Positions 30,536-39,913 of a stretch of 64,000 nt of DNA are shown here, piece by piece. The notes beneath the pieces were generated by a model, which ran no database searches, was not told where the DNA came from, and was given only the letters and a program-made list of their open reading frames with translations. Source of the stretch: Enterobacter sichuanensis (GTDB taxonomy: Bacteria; Pseudomonadota; Gammaproteobacteria; Enterobacterales; Enterobacteriaceae). How positions within the stretch are numbered: position 1 is the stretch's first letter; every line of letters begins with the position of its first letter. The DNA is taken from positions 26,174-90,173 of the forward strand of contig NZ_POVL01000013.1 in NCBI RefSeq assembly GCF_002939185.1, given 5' to 3'. The position numbers were made by a program, and so were the translations under genes.

Positions 30536-31738
30536 ATGTCGAGTAAGTTAGTACTGGTTCTGAACTGCGGTAGCTCCTCACTGAAATTCGCCATCATCGA
30601 TGCGCTCAACGGTGACGAATACCTCTCTGGTTTGGCCGAATGTTTCCATCTGCCTGAAGCACGTATCAAGTGGAAGATGGACGGCAGCAAACAAGAAGCG
30701 GCTTTAGGTGCAGGCGCCGCTCACAGTGAAGCGCTGAACTTTATCGTTAACACTATTCTGGCACAAAAACCAGAACTGTCTGCTCAGCTGACTGCGATTG
30801 GTCACCGTATCGTCCACGGCGGCGAAAAATACACCAGCTCCGTCGTGATCGACGAATCTGTTATTCAGGGCATCAAAGACTCTGCCTCTTTTGCACCGCT
30901 GCACAACCCGGCGCACCTGATCGGTATCGCTGAAGCGCTGAAATCCTTCCCGAATCTGAAAGACAAAAACGTGGCCGTCTTCGACACTGCGTTCCATCAG
31001 ACCATGCCGGAAGAGTCTTACCTCTATGCCCTGCCTTACAGCCTGTACAAAGAACACGGCGTACGTCGTTATGGCGCACACGGCACCAGCCACTTCTATG
31101 TGACTCAGGAAGCCGCAAAAGTACTGAACAAGCCGGTTGAAGAGCTGAACATCATCACCTGCCACCTGGGCAACGGTGGTTCTGTTTCTGCTATCCGCAA
31201 CGGTAAATGTGTAGATACCTCCATGGGTCTGACCCCGCTGGAAGGTCTGGTGATGGGTACCCGTTCCGGTGACATCGATCCGGCGATCATCTTCCACCTG
31301 CACGACACCCTGGGCATGAGCGTTGACCAGATCAACAAAATGCTGACTAAAGAGTCTGGCCTGCTGGGTCTGACCGAAGTCACCAGCGACTGCCGTTACG
31401 TTGAAGACAACTACGCAGAGAAAGAAGACGCTAAACGTGCAATGGACGTTTACTGCCACCGTCTGGCGAAATACATCGGCTCTTACACTGCGCTGATGGA
31501 CGGCCGTCTGGACGCGGTTGTCTTCACCGGTGGTATCGGTGAGAACGCGGCAATGGTGCGTGAACTGTCCTTGGGCAAACTGGGCGTTCTGGGCTTCGAC
31601 GTTGATCACGAGCGTAACCTGGCTGCCCGCTTCGGCAAGTCTGGCTTCATCAACAAAGAAGGCACCCGCCCTGCTCTCGTTATCCCAACTAACGAAGAAC
31701 TGGTCATCGCGCAAGACGCGCACCGCCTGACTGCCTGA
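30536..31738 (+). CDS. ackA: acetate kinase AckA
   Basis: AckA interconverts acetyl phosphate and acetate with ATP synthesis, the second step of acetate overflow. The 400-residue protein opens [21 protein letters not shown], the N-terminal phosphate/metal motif, and contains [50 protein letters not shown] and [13 protein letters not shown], followed by [21 protein letters not shown] and [14 protein letters not shown]. All are standard ASKHA-family acetate kinase signatures. pta follows after 76 bases containing a strong hairpin. Confidence 0.97.
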   Translation: MSSKLVLVLNCGSSSLKFAIIDALNGDEYLSGLAECFHLPEARIKWKMDGSKQEAALGAGAAHSEALNFIVNTILAQKPELSAQLTAIGHRIVHGGEKYTSSVVIDESVIQGIKDSASFAPLHNPAHLIGIAEALKSFPNLKDKNVAVFDTAFHQTMPEESYLYALPYSLYKEHGVRRYGAHGTSHFYVTQEAAKVLNKPVEELNIITCHLGNGGSVSAIRNGKCVDTSMGLTPLEGLVMGTRSGDIDPAIIFHLHDTLGMSVDQINKMLTKESGLLGLTEVTSDCRYVEDNYAEKEDAKRAMDVYCHRLAKYIGSYTALMDGRLDAVVFTGGIGENAAMVRELSLGKLGVLGFDVDHERNLAARFGKSGFINKEGTRPALVIPTNEELVIAQDAHRLTA

Positions 31739-31743
31739 TTCCA

Positions 31744-31772
31744 CACCGCCAGCAATGCTGGCGGTGCTGTTT
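31744..31772 (+). terminator. hairpin between ackA and pta
   Basis: CACCGCCAGC and GCTGGCGGTG pair perfectly around AAT and are followed by CTGTTTTG. The T-run is short, so partial termination or mRNA stabilisation between the two cotranscribed genes is more likely than a complete stop. Confidence 0.6.
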
Positions 31773-31814
31773 TGTAACCCGCCACATTCAGGCGGTAACG
31801 AAAGAGGATAAACC

Positions 31815-33956
31815 GTGTCCCGTACTATTATGCTGATCCCTACCGGAACCAGCGTCGGCCTGACCAGCGTCAGCCTTGGCGTGATCCGTGCTATGGAACG
31901 CAAAGGCGTTCGTCTGAGCGTCTTTAAGCCAATCGCCCAGCCACGTGCCGGTGGCGATGCGCCAGACCAGACTACCACCATCGTTCGCAAGAACTCCAAT
32001 CTGCCAGCGGCTGAACCGCTGAAGATGAACCACGTTGAATCTCTGCTGTCCAGCAACCAGAAAGACGTGCTGATGGAAGAGATCATCGCCAACTACCACG
32101 CCAATACAAAAGACGCGGAAGTGGTGCTGGTTGAAGGCCTGGTTCCAACCCGCAAACACCAGTTTGCTCAGTCTCTGAACTTCGAAATCGCGAAAACCCT
32201 GAACGCAGAGATCGTTTTCGTGATGTCTCAGGGCACAGATACCCCAGAGCAGCTGAACGAGCGTATCGAACTGACGCGCAGCAGCTTCGGCGGTGCGAAA
32301 AATACCAACATCACCGGCGTGATCGTCAACAAACTGAACGCGCCAGTGGATGAGCAGGGCCGTACGCGCCCTGACCTGTCTGAGATCTTTGATGACTCTT
32401 CCAAAGCGAAAGTCATTAAAGTTGACCCGGCGAAACTGCAGGAATCCAGCCCGCTGCCAGTACTGGGCGCGGTGCCATGGAGCTTCGATCTGATTGCCAC
32501 CCGTGCAATCGATATGGCGCGTCACCTGAACGCCACCATCGTTAACGAAGGCGACATCAACACCCGTCGCGTGAAGTCCGTGACCTTCTGTGCACGCAGC
32601 ATTCCGCACATGCTGGAACACTTCCGCGCAGGCTCCCTGCTGGTGACCTCTGCAGACCGTCCTGACGTGCTGGTTGCAGCGTGTCTGGCCGCGATGAACG
32701 GCGTGGAAATCGGTGCTATTCTGCTGACCGGCGCTTACGAGATGGACCCACGCGTCAGCAAATTGTGCGAGCGCGCGTTCGCGACCGGCCTGCCGGTCTT
32801 CATGGTGAACACCAACACCTGGCAGACCTCCCTGAGCCTGCAGAGCTTCAACCTGGAAGTGCCGGTTGATGACCATGAGCGTATTGAGAAAGTTCAGGAA
32901 TACGTTGCGGGCTACATCAACGCAGACTGGATCGAATCCCTGACGGCGACCTCCGAGCGCAGCCGTCGTCTGTCTCCTCCTGCATTCCGTTACCAGCTGA
33001 CCGAGCTGGCGCGTAAAGCAGGCAAACGCGTTGTGCTGCCAGAAGGCGACGAACCGCGTACTGTGAAAGCGGCAGCTATCTGTGCAGAGCGCGGCATCGC
33101 GACCTGTGTGCTGCTGGGTAACCCGGATGAGATCAACCGCGTGGCGGCGTCTCAGGGCGTTGAGCTGGGCGCTGGCATCGAAATCGTTGACCCGGAAGTG
33201 GTTCGTGAAAGCTACGTTGCCCGTCTGGTTGAGCTGCGTAAGAGCAAGGGTATGACCGAAGCCGTTGCGCGCGAACAGCTGGAAGACAACGTGGTGCTGG
33301 GTACGCTGATGCTGGAGCAGGACGAAGTTGACGGTCTGGTTTCCGGTGCGGTTCACACCACCGCAAACACCATTCGTCCACCGCTGCAGCTGATCAAAAC
33401 GGCACCGGGCAGCTCCCTGGTCTCTTCCGTGTTCTTCATGCTGCTGCCGGAACAGGTTTACGTTTACGGCGACTGCGCGATCAACCCGGATCCGACGGCA
33501 GAGCAGCTGGCAGAAATCGCAATCCAGTCCGCGGACTCCGCGATTGCCTTCGGTATCGAACCTCGCGTGGCGATGCTCTCTTACTCCACCGGTACCTCTG
33601 GTGCAGGTAGCGACGTAGAGAAAGTGCGTGAAGCGACCCGTCTGGCGCAGGAAAAACGTCCTGACCTGATGATCGACGGCCCGCTGCAGTACGATGCCGC
33701 CGTTATGGCTGACGTTGCGAAATCCAAAGCGCCGAACTCTCCGGTTGCAGGTCGCGCTACCGTGTTCATCTTCCCGGATCTGAACACCGGTAACACCACC
33801 TACAAAGCGGTACAGCGTTCTGCAGACCTGATCTCCATCGGGCCGATGCTGCAGGGTATGCGCAAACCTGTGAACGACCTGTCCCGTGGCGCACTGGTTG
33901 ACGATATCGTCTACACCATCGCGCTGACGGCGATCCAGTCTTCACAGCAGCAGTAA
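31815..33956 (+). CDS. pta: phosphate acetyltransferase Pta (long form)
   Basis: Pta interconverts acetyl-CoA and acetyl phosphate and feeds AckA. The 713-residue long form has three parts: an N-terminal P-loop-like domain ([23 protein letters not shown]), a DRTGG-type middle domain (about 225-340), and the catalytic PTA_PTB domain from about 390 ([23 protein letters not shown], then [15 protein letters not shown] and [18 protein letters not shown]). It begins with GTG after an AGAGGA ribosome site. A REP pair and a bidirectional terminator follow it. Confidence 0.97.
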   Translation: MSRTIMLIPTGTSVGLTSVSLGVIRAMERKGVRLSVFKPIAQPRAGGDAPDQTTTIVRKNSNLPAAEPLKMNHVESLLSSNQKDVLMEEIIANYHANTKDAEVVLVEGLVPTRKHQFAQSLNFEIAKTLNAEIVFVMSQGTDTPEQLNERIELTRSSFGGAKNTNITGVIVNKLNAPVDEQGRTRPDLSEIFDDSSKAKVIKVDPAKLQESSPLPVLGAVPWSFDLIATRAIDMARHLNATIVNEGDINTRRVKSVTFCARSIPHMLEHFRAGSLLVTSADRPDVLVAACLAAMNGVEIGAILLTGAYEMDPRVSKLCERAFATGLPVFMVNTNTWQTSLSLQSFNLEVPVDDHERIEKVQEYVAGYINADWIESLTATSERSRRLSPPAFRYQLTELARKAGKRVVLPEGDEPRTVKAAAICAERGIATCVLLGNPDEINRVAASQGVELGAGIEIVDPEVVRESYVARLVELRKSKGMTEAVAREQLEDNVVLGTLMLEQDEVDGLVSGAVHTTANTIRPPLQLIKTAPGSSLVSSVFFMLLPEQVYVYGDCAINPDPTAEQLAEIAIQSADSAIAFGIEPRVAMLSYSTGTSGAGSDVEKVREATRLAQEKRPDLMIDGPLQYDAAVMADVAKSKAPNSPVAGRATVFIFPDLNTGNTTYKAVQRSADLISIGPMLQGMRKPVNDLSRGALVDDIVYTIALTAIQSSQQQ

Positions 33957-33964
33957 GCCAAAAA

Positions 33965-34031
33965 GCCCGGTGGCGCTGACGCTTACCGGGCCTACGGTTT
34001 TGTAGGCCGGATAAGCGGAGCGCCATCCGGC
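33965..34031. repeat. BIME: two REP units after pta
   Basis: Units 33965-33995 (GCCCGGTGGCGCTGACGCTT then ACCGGGCCTAC) and 34002-34031 (GTAGGCCGGATAAGCGGAGC then GCCATCCGGC) lie head to tail in opposite orientation, a typical enterobacterial BIME at a convergent gene end. Confidence 0.8.
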
Positions 34032-34034
34032 AAG

Positions 34035-34063
34035 AAAGGCGACCACAAAGGGTCGCCTTTTTT
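34035..34063. terminator. bidirectional terminator between pta and the transketolase operon
   Basis: AAAGGCGACC and GGTCGCCTTT form a stem around a short loop with A- and T-tracts on the two sides. It serves both pta (+) and the PTS/transketolase operon (-), which ends two bases later. Confidence 0.88.
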
Positions 34064-34064
34064 A

Positions 34065-35018
34065 TTACAGCAGCTCTCTCGCCGCCGACACTATGTCATG
34101 TGCCGTCAGGCCGTACTCCTTCTGCAGGAACTCCTGCGTCCCCACCTGACCGTAACGCTCCTTCACCCCCACCCGCCGCATCGGCACCGGGCAGGTTTCC
34201 ACCAGTACTTCCGCCACCGCCGATCCCAGCCCGTTGTGAATGCTGTGGTTTTCACAGGTCACAATCCGTCCGGTTTTCTCGGCGTAGTTTTTCACCAGCA
34301 TCCGGTCGATGGGCTTCAGGGTAAACATGTCGATGACCGCCGCACTGACCCCCTCCTGCTCCAGCTGATGCGCCGCCTCAAGCGCTTCCGCCACCATAAT
34401 GCCGTTGGCGATAAGCGTAATATCACTCCCCTCGCGCAGCACGTTGCCTTTGCCGATGGTGAAGGTGGAGCCCGGCGCATAAACGCTCGGCGCCTGCTTA
34501 CGGATGGTACGCACCCAGTAGAACCCTTCCATGTCAATCAGCTGGCGCAGGACGTCTTCAAACATCACCGCGTCAGTCATCTCCAGCACCACCGAATGCG
34601 CCAGACCGCGCACGATCCCCATGTCCTCAAACGACATATGGGTCCCGCCGTTGTGACAGGCGGTTACCCCCGCATCCGAGGCAATCACCTTCACGTTGTT
34701 GCGCTGGTAGTCCAGAGACATAAACAGCTGGTCGAAGCAGCGACGGCTGGCAAAGGCGGTGAAGGTGTGAACAAACGGCTTACGTCCGGTAAGCGCCAGC
34801 CCCGCCGCGGTGCCAATCACGTTGGCCTCCATAATGCCGCAGTTAATCACGTGTTGCGGATAATCGCGCGCTACGCCGTCCATCGCCATCGAGCTCATCA
34901 GGTCCGCTTCCAGCGCGATAATCTCACTGCCTGCCTCTATCTGTTTTGCCACAAAACCCGCGTAAACCTTGCGCATCTCAACGGCATCTTTCTGTCGTGG
35001 CGGTGCAACCTTAATCAT
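34065..35018 (-). CDS. split transketolase, C-terminal (pyrimidine/TK_C) subunit
   Basis: This is the second half of a two-subunit transketolase-like enzyme. The 317-residue protein carries the pyrimidine-binding domain: HVINCGIMEANVIGTAAGLALTG, with the conserved Glu that activates ThDP, FTAFASRRCFDQLFMSL, and VTACHNGGTHMSFEDMGIVRGL. The transketolase C-terminal domain follows (TCENHSIHNGLGSAVAEVL). The start overlaps the N-terminal subunit gene by eight bases and has a GGAGG ribosome site. Split transketolases of this kind often act on special sugars rather than in the pentose phosphate cycle; the substrate here is unknown. Salmonella has a similar pair next to pta, by recall. Confidence 0.9.
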   Translation of the reverse strand: MIKVAPPRQKDAVEMRKVYAGFVAKQIEAGSEIIALEADLMSSMAMDGVARDYPQHVINCGIMEANVIGTAAGLALTGRKPFVHTFTAFASRRCFDQLFMSLDYQRNNVKVIASDAGVTACHNGGTHMSFEDMGIVRGLAHSVVLEMTDAVMFEDVLRQLIDMEGFYWVRTIRKQAPSVYAPGSTFTIGKGNVLREGSDITLIANGIMVAEALEAAHQLEQEGVSAAVIDMFTLKPIDRMLVKNYAEKTGRIVTCENHSIHNGLGSAVAEVLVETCPVPMRRVGVKERYGQVGTQEFLQKEYGLTAHDIVSAARELL

Positions 35019-35841
35019 GTGAAGCCTCCAGTTGGCGAATCGTCTCGTTGAGGGCCGCTTTGCTCTCTGCGGTCAAGCGCAGGTGGTGCGAGTTGCTGAG
35101 CTGCTCCAGATATGGCACCCCCTGCCCCTTAATGCTGTCGAGGATCACCACCCGCGGGCGCGCATCCGTGGCTGGCACACGGGACGTCACCTCCAGCAGC
35201 CCTGGGATATCGTCACCTTTCACCGTCACCACGTCGAAACCAAAGGCGCGGAATTTCCCCTCCAGATCGAATGCGCTGATGATGTCATCCAGTTCGCCAT
35301 CCAGCTGCTGCTTATTCCAGTCAACGAACACCGTCAGGTTATTCAGGCGATGGTGGGCAATAAACTGGAAGGCTTCCCAGCACTGCCCCTCGTTCAGCTC
35401 ACCGTCACCGACGATGCAAAAGACCCGGTTCGGCCTGCCTGCCAGCTTGTGCGAGAGCGCCATGCCGCCGGCGATGGAGATCCCTTGCCCCAGCGAGCCG
35501 GTCGTGGCATCCACGCCGCGCGTTTTCAGCCGGTCCGGGTGGCTGGGCAGCCGCGTACCGTTCTGGTTCAGGGTGCTCAGCTCCTCAAGCGGGAAATAAC
35601 CCTTAATCGCCAGCGTACTGTAGAGCGCCGGGCCCGCATGGCCTTTCGACAGGACAAAATAGTCTCGCTCAGGCCAGTCCGGATCTGCCGGGTCAATCTT
35701 CATCACCGCGCCGTACAGCACGGCCAGGGTTTCAACCACCGACATACTGCCGCCGTAATGGCCAAACCCCAGCTGCGTCAGCGATTTCAGGGTCTCAAGG
35801 CGAATCTGACACGCGAGTTCAGTTATCTCTTTCTCATTCAT
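35011..35841 (-). CDS. split transketolase, N-terminal (ThDP pyrophosphate) subunit
   Basis: This is the first half of the two-subunit transketolase. The 276-residue protein has the ThDP diphosphate/Mg site: YFVLSKGHAGPALYSTLAIKGYFP, SLGQGISIAGGMALSHKL and GDGELNEGQCWEAFQFIAHHRLNNLTVFVDWNKQQLDG, where GDGE...N binds the metal. It lacks the pyrimidine domain, which the downstream gene supplies. It overlaps the upstream PTS IIC stop by four bases and the downstream subunit by eight, so all three should be made together. Chromosomal TktA/B-type enzymes are single chains twice this length. Confidence 0.9.
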   Translation of the reverse strand: MNEKEITELACQIRLETLKSLTQLGFGHYGGSMSVVETLAVLYGAVMKIDPADPDWPERDYFVLSKGHAGPALYSTLAIKGYFPLEELSTLNQNGTRLPSHPDRLKTRGVDATTGSLGQGISIAGGMALSHKLAGRPNRVFCIVGDGELNEGQCWEAFQFIAHHRLNNLTVFVDWNKQQLDGELDDIISAFDLEGKFRAFGFDVVTVKGDDIPGLLEVTSRVPATDARPRVVILDSIKGQGVPYLEQLSNSHHLRLTAESKAALNETIRQLEASHD

Positions 35842-37235
35842 GATTTGGCTCCGGTGTTTTCCTGCGCGTTACCGCCCGCAGGTTTGTTTTTCGCGAACAC
35901 GTTGTACGCCACCAGCAGCGCGAACAGCGCCACAACCAGCCCGGTGATGGCAAGCGGTGACAGGAAGCGCGCCAGGTTGCCGAGCACAATCCCGACAGCG
36001 CCAAAATCCGCGTCCGAGAAGGTGGTGTTGGCAAAGCCAATGGCGCCCAGCACCGGCAGCAGCAGGACAGGCAGGAAGGTGATCAGCAGACCGTTAGCAA
36101 AGGCGCCAATCATGGCCCCGCGACGTCCACCGGTGGCGTTACCGAACACGCCCGCCGTTGCGCCGGTGAAAAAGTGCGGCACTACGCCCGGGAGGATCAG
36201 CACCCAGCTGAACTGTCCGCAGATGAACAGCCCCACAATTCCCCCGAGGAAGCTGAACAGGAAGCCAATCAGCACCGCGTTTGGCGCATACGGATAGACC
36301 ACCGGGCAGTCCAGAGCCGGACGCGCATTGGGTACCAGTTTTTCCGAGAAGCCGGTGAAGGCCGGGACGATTTCCGCCAGAATCAGACGCACGCCCTGCA
36401 GGATGATGAACACGCCCGCCGCAAAGGTGATCGCCATGATGATGGCGTAAACGAGGTAGTTCTGACCGCCGCTGAAGGTGGCCTCGACATACTCACGTCC
36501 GACGCTCACCGCCATGATCAGGTAGATAATCATCATGGTCAGGGAGATAGAAATGGAGCTGTCGCGCAGGAAGCTCAGGTTCTTCGGCAGGTTCATCTCT
36601 TCGGTTGAGCGCGAGCCTTTCCCCACCTTGCTGCCAATCCAGCCGGAGAGCACGTAGCCCAGCGTGCCGAAGTGGCCGAAGGCAATCTCGTCGTTGCCTG
36701 TAATGCGCTTCATGTAGCGCTGCGCAATCGCCGGGAAGAAAGCCATGATCAGGCCGAGGATCAGTGAACCGGTAAACACCAGCCCTACGCCCTCAAAGCC
36801 CGCCACCGTCAGGATCACGCCAATCATGCACGCCATGTAGAAGGTATGATGCCCGGTCAGGAAGATATACTTCAGGCGGGTAAAGCGGGCGACGATAATA
36901 TTCGCCACCATCCCGAAGGCCATAATCAACGCGGTTGAGGCGCCGTATTTCTCCAGCGCAATGGACACAATTGCTTCATTATTTGGAATAATTCCCTGGA
37001 TATTAAAGGCGTGTTCAAACATGCCGCCTAAAGGATTTAACGACCCAACCAGTACCGTGGCGCCGCCGCCCAAAACAATAAAGCCAAGAATGGTTTTAAT
37101 GGTCCCTTTCACCACATCAGAAAAGGCTTTTTTCTGCGCGACCAGACCAATTAATGCAATTAACCCCACCAGCACCGAAGGGACTTTTAATATATCAACA
37201 ACGAAATTCAGCGTTTCAAGGATAAACATATCCAC
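35838..37235 (-). CDS. PTS EIIC component, ascorbate (UlaA/SgaT) family
   Basis: This is the membrane permease of a phosphotransferase system of the L-ascorbate type. The 465-residue protein has 10-11 hydrophobic segments and family sequences such as VVKGTIKTILGFIVLGGGATVLVGSL near the start, GHHTFYMACMIGVIL, and MAFFPAIAQRYMKRITGNDEIAFGHFGTLGYVLSG, then the late PGVVPHFFTGATAGVFGNATGGRRGAM. Neighbouring genes give the IIB and IIA components. No UlaD/E/F-type ascorbate catabolic genes are present; instead a split transketolase follows, so the sugar is probably not ascorbate. The start is ATG 15 bases after the IIB gene. Confidence 0.9.
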   Translation of the reverse strand: MDMFILETLNFVVDILKVPSVLVGLIALIGLVAQKKAFSDVVKGTIKTILGFIVLGGGATVLVGSLNPLGGMFEHAFNIQGIIPNNEAIVSIALEKYGASTALIMAFGMVANIIVARFTRLKYIFLTGHHTFYMACMIGVILTVAGFEGVGLVFTGSLILGLIMAFFPAIAQRYMKRITGNDEIAFGHFGTLGYVLSGWIGSKVGKGSRSTEEMNLPKNLSFLRDSSISISLTMMIIYLIMAVSVGREYVEATFSGGQNYLVYAIIMAITFAAGVFIILQGVRLILAEIVPAFTGFSEKLVPNARPALDCPVVYPYAPNAVLIGFLFSFLGGIVGLFICGQFSWVLILPGVVPHFFTGATAGVFGNATGGRRGAMIGAFANGLLITFLPVLLLPVLGAIGFANTTFSDADFGAVGIVLGNLARFLSPLAITGLVVALFALLVAYNVFAKNKPAGGNAQENTGAKS

Positions 37236-37250
37236 CTCGCCTTATCAGGT

Positions 37251-37523
37251 TTAACGTTTGTCGAACCAGCTGCGCAACTGCGCTTCCAGTTCATTGATAT
37301 CAATGATGTTGTTGATCACCACCAGCTGGCTTTCCGGCACGCTGGCGCTGGCCGCAATGTCTTTTGCCATCACGAACAGATCGGCCGCACCCGGCGTGGC
37401 CGAGGAGAGATCGGAGTGTTCAACGTCAGCCTCAATCTCCAGCTTTTTGAGCACCTTTTTAATGTTCATTTCAACCATAAAACTGCTGCCCAGACCGGAA
37501 CCGCAAATAGCCATGATTTTCAT
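37251..37523 (-). CDS. PTS EIIB component, ascorbate/galactitol type
   Basis: This 90-residue cytoplasmic protein carries the phosphocysteine loop KIMAICGSGLGSSFMVE, with Cys6 as the predicted phosphorylation site, and matches the SgaB/GatB type of IIB. The start at 37523 follows AGGGGACAACA; an in-frame start 13 codons upstream would add a tail absent from the family. It stands between the IIA gene upstream and the IIC gene downstream. Confidence 0.9.
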   Translation of the reverse strand: MKIMAICGSGLGSSFMVEMNIKKVLKKLEIEADVEHSDLSSATPGAADLFVMAKDIAASASVPESQLVVINNIIDINELEAQLRSWFDKR

Positions 37524-37603
37524 TGTTGTCCCCTTATTTTTGAGTAGAGTACGCCCCACCACGCTGACGCGTAATGTTGTGAAAAAGCGGGTTAAAAAAT
37601 TAA

Positions 37604-38047
37604 TCAGAAGCGGTTAATAATCGTTTTTATCTCCTCCAGCGCATTCGCCTGATGCAGTTCGGCCATATCGGCCTCGCTGGAAAATAATTCAGCCAGCGCC
37701 GAGATCATCTCGATATGGCTATTTTTGTCAGGTGCCGCGAGCATAATAATCACATCGACAGGGTCGAACTCACCGGCACCAAAAGAGACGCCCTGCCTGA
37801 GTTTTAATAATGACAATCCCAGTCCTTTGGCGCCTTCCTCCGGCCGCGCATGCGGCATAGCCAGCCCTGGTGCCAGCACATAATAAGGTCCTAACGTATG
37901 GTGTTGCTCAATGATTGCCGTCACGTATTCTGGCGCTATCGTCTTAAGCTCCAGCAGCGGTTTCGCGCAGATCTCAAGGGCCTGCGGCCAGCTTTCAACG
38001 CTATCCTGCAGCGTGATGGTTGTATCATATATCCATTTTTTCAGCAC
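37604..38047 (-). CDS. PTS EIIA component, fructose/mannitol/ascorbate type
   Basis: This 147-residue protein is a PTS_EIIA type 2 domain that takes phosphate from HPr. The phosphohistidine lies in LAPGLAMPHARPEEGA (His about residue 66), followed by LSLLKLRQGVSFG and VIIMLAAPDKNSHIEMISALAELF as in UlaC/FruA IIA. It is the first gene of the operon and starts at GTG, with GGGAG six bases upstream. Two palindromic operator-like sites lie in the divergent gap to the LacI-type gene. Confidence 0.9.
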   Translation of the reverse strand: MLKKWIYDTTITLQDSVESWPQALEICAKPLLELKTIAPEYVTAIIEQHHTLGPYYVLAPGLAMPHARPEEGAKGLGLSLLKLRQGVSFGAGEFDPVDVIIMLAAPDKNSHIEMISALAELFSSEADMAELHQANALEEIKTIINRF

Positions 38048-38126
38048 TTTTCACTCCCGCCAGACTGCAAAAGATGAGCAAACTTTATTCAACACACCCA
38101 TTATTAACCGTGATGATCATCACAAA

Positions 38127-38138
38127 GATAGCGCTACC
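38127..38138. promoter_or_regulatory. candidate LacI-type operator 1
   Basis: GATAGCGCTACC differs from a perfect palindrome by one base and repeats the core of the site at 38160-38173. Centre-to-centre distance is 34 bp, about three helical turns. Confidence 0.6.
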
Positions 38139-38159
38139 AAGATCTAACATTCAGAAGTG

Positions 38160-38173
38160 TGATAGCGCTATCA
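38160..38173. promoter_or_regulatory. candidate LacI-type operator 2
   Basis: TGATAGCGCTATCA is a perfect 14-bp palindrome with a central CG, the symmetry typical of LacI/GalR-family operators. It lies between the divergent PTS operon and the LacI-family gene. Confidence 0.7.
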
Positions 38174-38280
38174 AATTCCTATCCTGGCGTGAAATCACAG
38201 CAAAAAAAGGGATTTAAGGCGTATACTGCGTGTCACGTGAAATGAAGGAAAACGAACGCGTCTGGTCAGCAGGAAGGTGT

Positions 38281-39300
38281 ATGTCTCTAACCCGAAAACG
38301 GCGCAGTACTGGTAAAGTGACACTCGCCGATGTCGCACAGCTTGCCGGTGTGGGCACGATGACCGTGTCCCGTGCACTCCGCACGCCTGAACAGGTTTCC
38401 GATAAACTACGAGAAAAAATTGAAGCCGCGGTGCAGGAACTGGGTTATATGCCCAATCTTGCCGCCAGCGCGCTGGCCTCGGCCTCCTCATGGACCATAG
38501 CCATGGTGGTGCCTAACCTCTCCGAAGCAGGCTGCTCGGAGATGTTCGCCGGGCTACAGCAGGTGCTGCAGCCCGCCGGATATCAAATCATGCTGGCTGA
38601 ATCCCAGCACCGCCTTGAGCAGGAAGAGAAGTTGCTGGAGACGCTGCTGGCGTCAAATATCGCCGCCGCTATCCTGCTCAGCGTTGAACATACCGACACC
38701 GTTCGTCACTGGCTGAAGAATGCCTCTATTCCGGTGATGGAGATGGGGGCCATGCGCGCCGACCCGATCGATATGAACATCGGGATTGATAACGTGGCGG
38801 CCATGTATGAACTCACGGAAATGGTCATTAAGCGCGGCTATCAGAATATTGGCCTGCTGTGCGCCAACCAGGAACAGTGGATTTTCCAGCAGCATCTGCA
38901 GGGCTGGTACAAAGCCATGCTGCGCCACCACATGTCGCCAAACCGGGTCATTAACGCGGCCATGTCGCCGAGTTTCTCGACCGGTGCGGCGCAACTGCCT
39001 GAATTCCTGCTGGCCTGGCCGGAGCTGGATGCGCTGGTGTGCGTTTCTGACGAACTGGCCTGCGGGGCGCTGTACGAATGCCAGCGCAGGCGCATCAAAG
39101 TACCGGACGATCTGGCGATAGTGGGTTTTGGAGATAGCGACGTCAGCCGGGTCTGTCAGCCGCCGCTGACCACCATGGCGGTACCGCATCGTAAGATTGG
39201 GATTGAAGCCGGAAAAGCGTTACTGGAGCGTCTGAATGGCGGAGACTGGCGCGACCAAAAACCCATCGCGTCCAGTCTGTGTCTGAGGGAGAGTTGCTAG
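38281..39300 (+). CDS. LacI-family regulator of the PTS/transketolase operon (GntR-like)
   Basis: The 340-residue protein begins with a LacI helix-turn-helix, VTLADVAQLAGVGTMTVSRALRTPEQVS, and a hinge helix LGYMPNLAASALAS, followed by a periplasmic-binding-protein-like effector domain (IAMVVPNLSEAGCSEMFAGLQQVL; LDALVCVSDELACGALYECQRRRIKVPDD). By recall it most resembles the gluconate-type repressors GntR/IdnR. AGGAAGGTGT precedes the chosen ATG; the frame stays open 17 codons upstream but without a comparable site. Its position divergent from the PTS operon, with two palindromes between, makes it the likely local regulator; the inducer is unknown. Confidence 0.88.
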   Translation: MSLTRKRRSTGKVTLADVAQLAGVGTMTVSRALRTPEQVSDKLREKIEAAVQELGYMPNLAASALASASSWTIAMVVPNLSEAGCSEMFAGLQQVLQPAGYQIMLAESQHRLEQEEKLLETLLASNIAAAILLSVEHTDTVRHWLKNASIPVMEMGAMRADPIDMNIGIDNVAAMYELTEMVIKRGYQNIGLLCANQEQWIFQQHLQGWYKAMLRHHMSPNRVINAAMSPSFSTGAAQLPEFLLAWPELDALVCVSDELACGALYECQRRRIKVPDDLAIVGFGDSDVSRVCQPPLTTMAVPHRKIGIEAGKALLERLNGGDWRDQKPIASSLCLRESC

Positions 39301-39303
39301 CGC

Positions 39304-39858
39304 TTACTCGGCCTCTTCCTCTTTCTCGGATTTAGTCGATTCGTTATTGGCGTTACGGCTCATCCAGAGCGCCAGCGCTTTTAACGAATCCGGCGTAAAC
39401 TCGTCGCAACGCGCGGTAATCTCTTCCGGCGTCATCCAGTTTACTTCGCTGACTTCTTCTTCCTGCAGGGCGAACGGGCCATGAGAAACGCAGCTGAACA
39501 GCCCGCCCCAGACGCGGCAATGTTCATCCTCAAAGTAGAACTGACCATGTTCGGCAAACGGCACACCGGCAATACCTAACTCTTCTTCCGCTTCACGACG
39601 CGCGGAATCCAGCAGCACCTCATCCGCCTGGACAACGCCGCCTGCAGTGGCATCCAGCATACCCGGGAGAAAATCTTTGGTGTCCGTGCGGCGCTGAACC
39701 AGAATTTTACCCATACCGTCATGGACAACGATATATGTCGCACGGTGACGCAAGCGCTCCGCACGCATTTGTTCGCGGCTGGCCTGCGCGATCACTTCAT
39801 TCTCTTCGTTGACAATGTCAACCCACTCTGTACTTGCCAAATGACTCTGCTCCACCAT
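39304..39858 (-). CDS. yfcD: Nudix hydrolase YfcD
   Basis: YfcD is a Nudix-fold hydrolase of the IPP-isomerase-like subgroup; its natural substrate is not firmly known. The 184-residue sequence has an intact Nudix box: GVVQADE, then seven residues, then REAEEELGI, matching GX5EX7REUXEEXGU. The opening [24 protein letters not shown] is shared with IPP isomerases and YfcD relatives. The C terminus is short, charged and variable ([12 protein letters not shown]). It converges with the LacI-type gene, the two stops being three bases apart. Confidence 0.93.
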   Translation of the reverse strand: MVEQSHLASTEWVDIVNEENEVIAQASREQMRAERLRHRATYIVVHDGMGKILVQRRTDTKDFLPGMLDATAGGVVQADEVLLDSARREAEEELGIAGVPFAEHGQFYFEDEHCRVWGGLFSCVSHGPFALQEEEVSEVNWMTPEEITARCDEFTPDSLKALALWMSRNANNESTKSEKEEEAE

Positions 39859-39913
39859 CGGGAAACCTTCTCGTCTAAGCGCTCTGTCGGCGCGTTTGCA
39901 GTTGAGGTGTAAC

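Noticed and set aside
30704..33356. Two long open frames on the - strand opposite ackA and pta
   Set aside because: Antisense shadows of highly expressed, codon-biased genes; sequences have no family features and the + strand genes are certain.
35032..36297. Long + strand open frame opposite the transketolase and PTS IIC genes
   Set aside because: It crosses two real genes in antisense with no start signal or motif.
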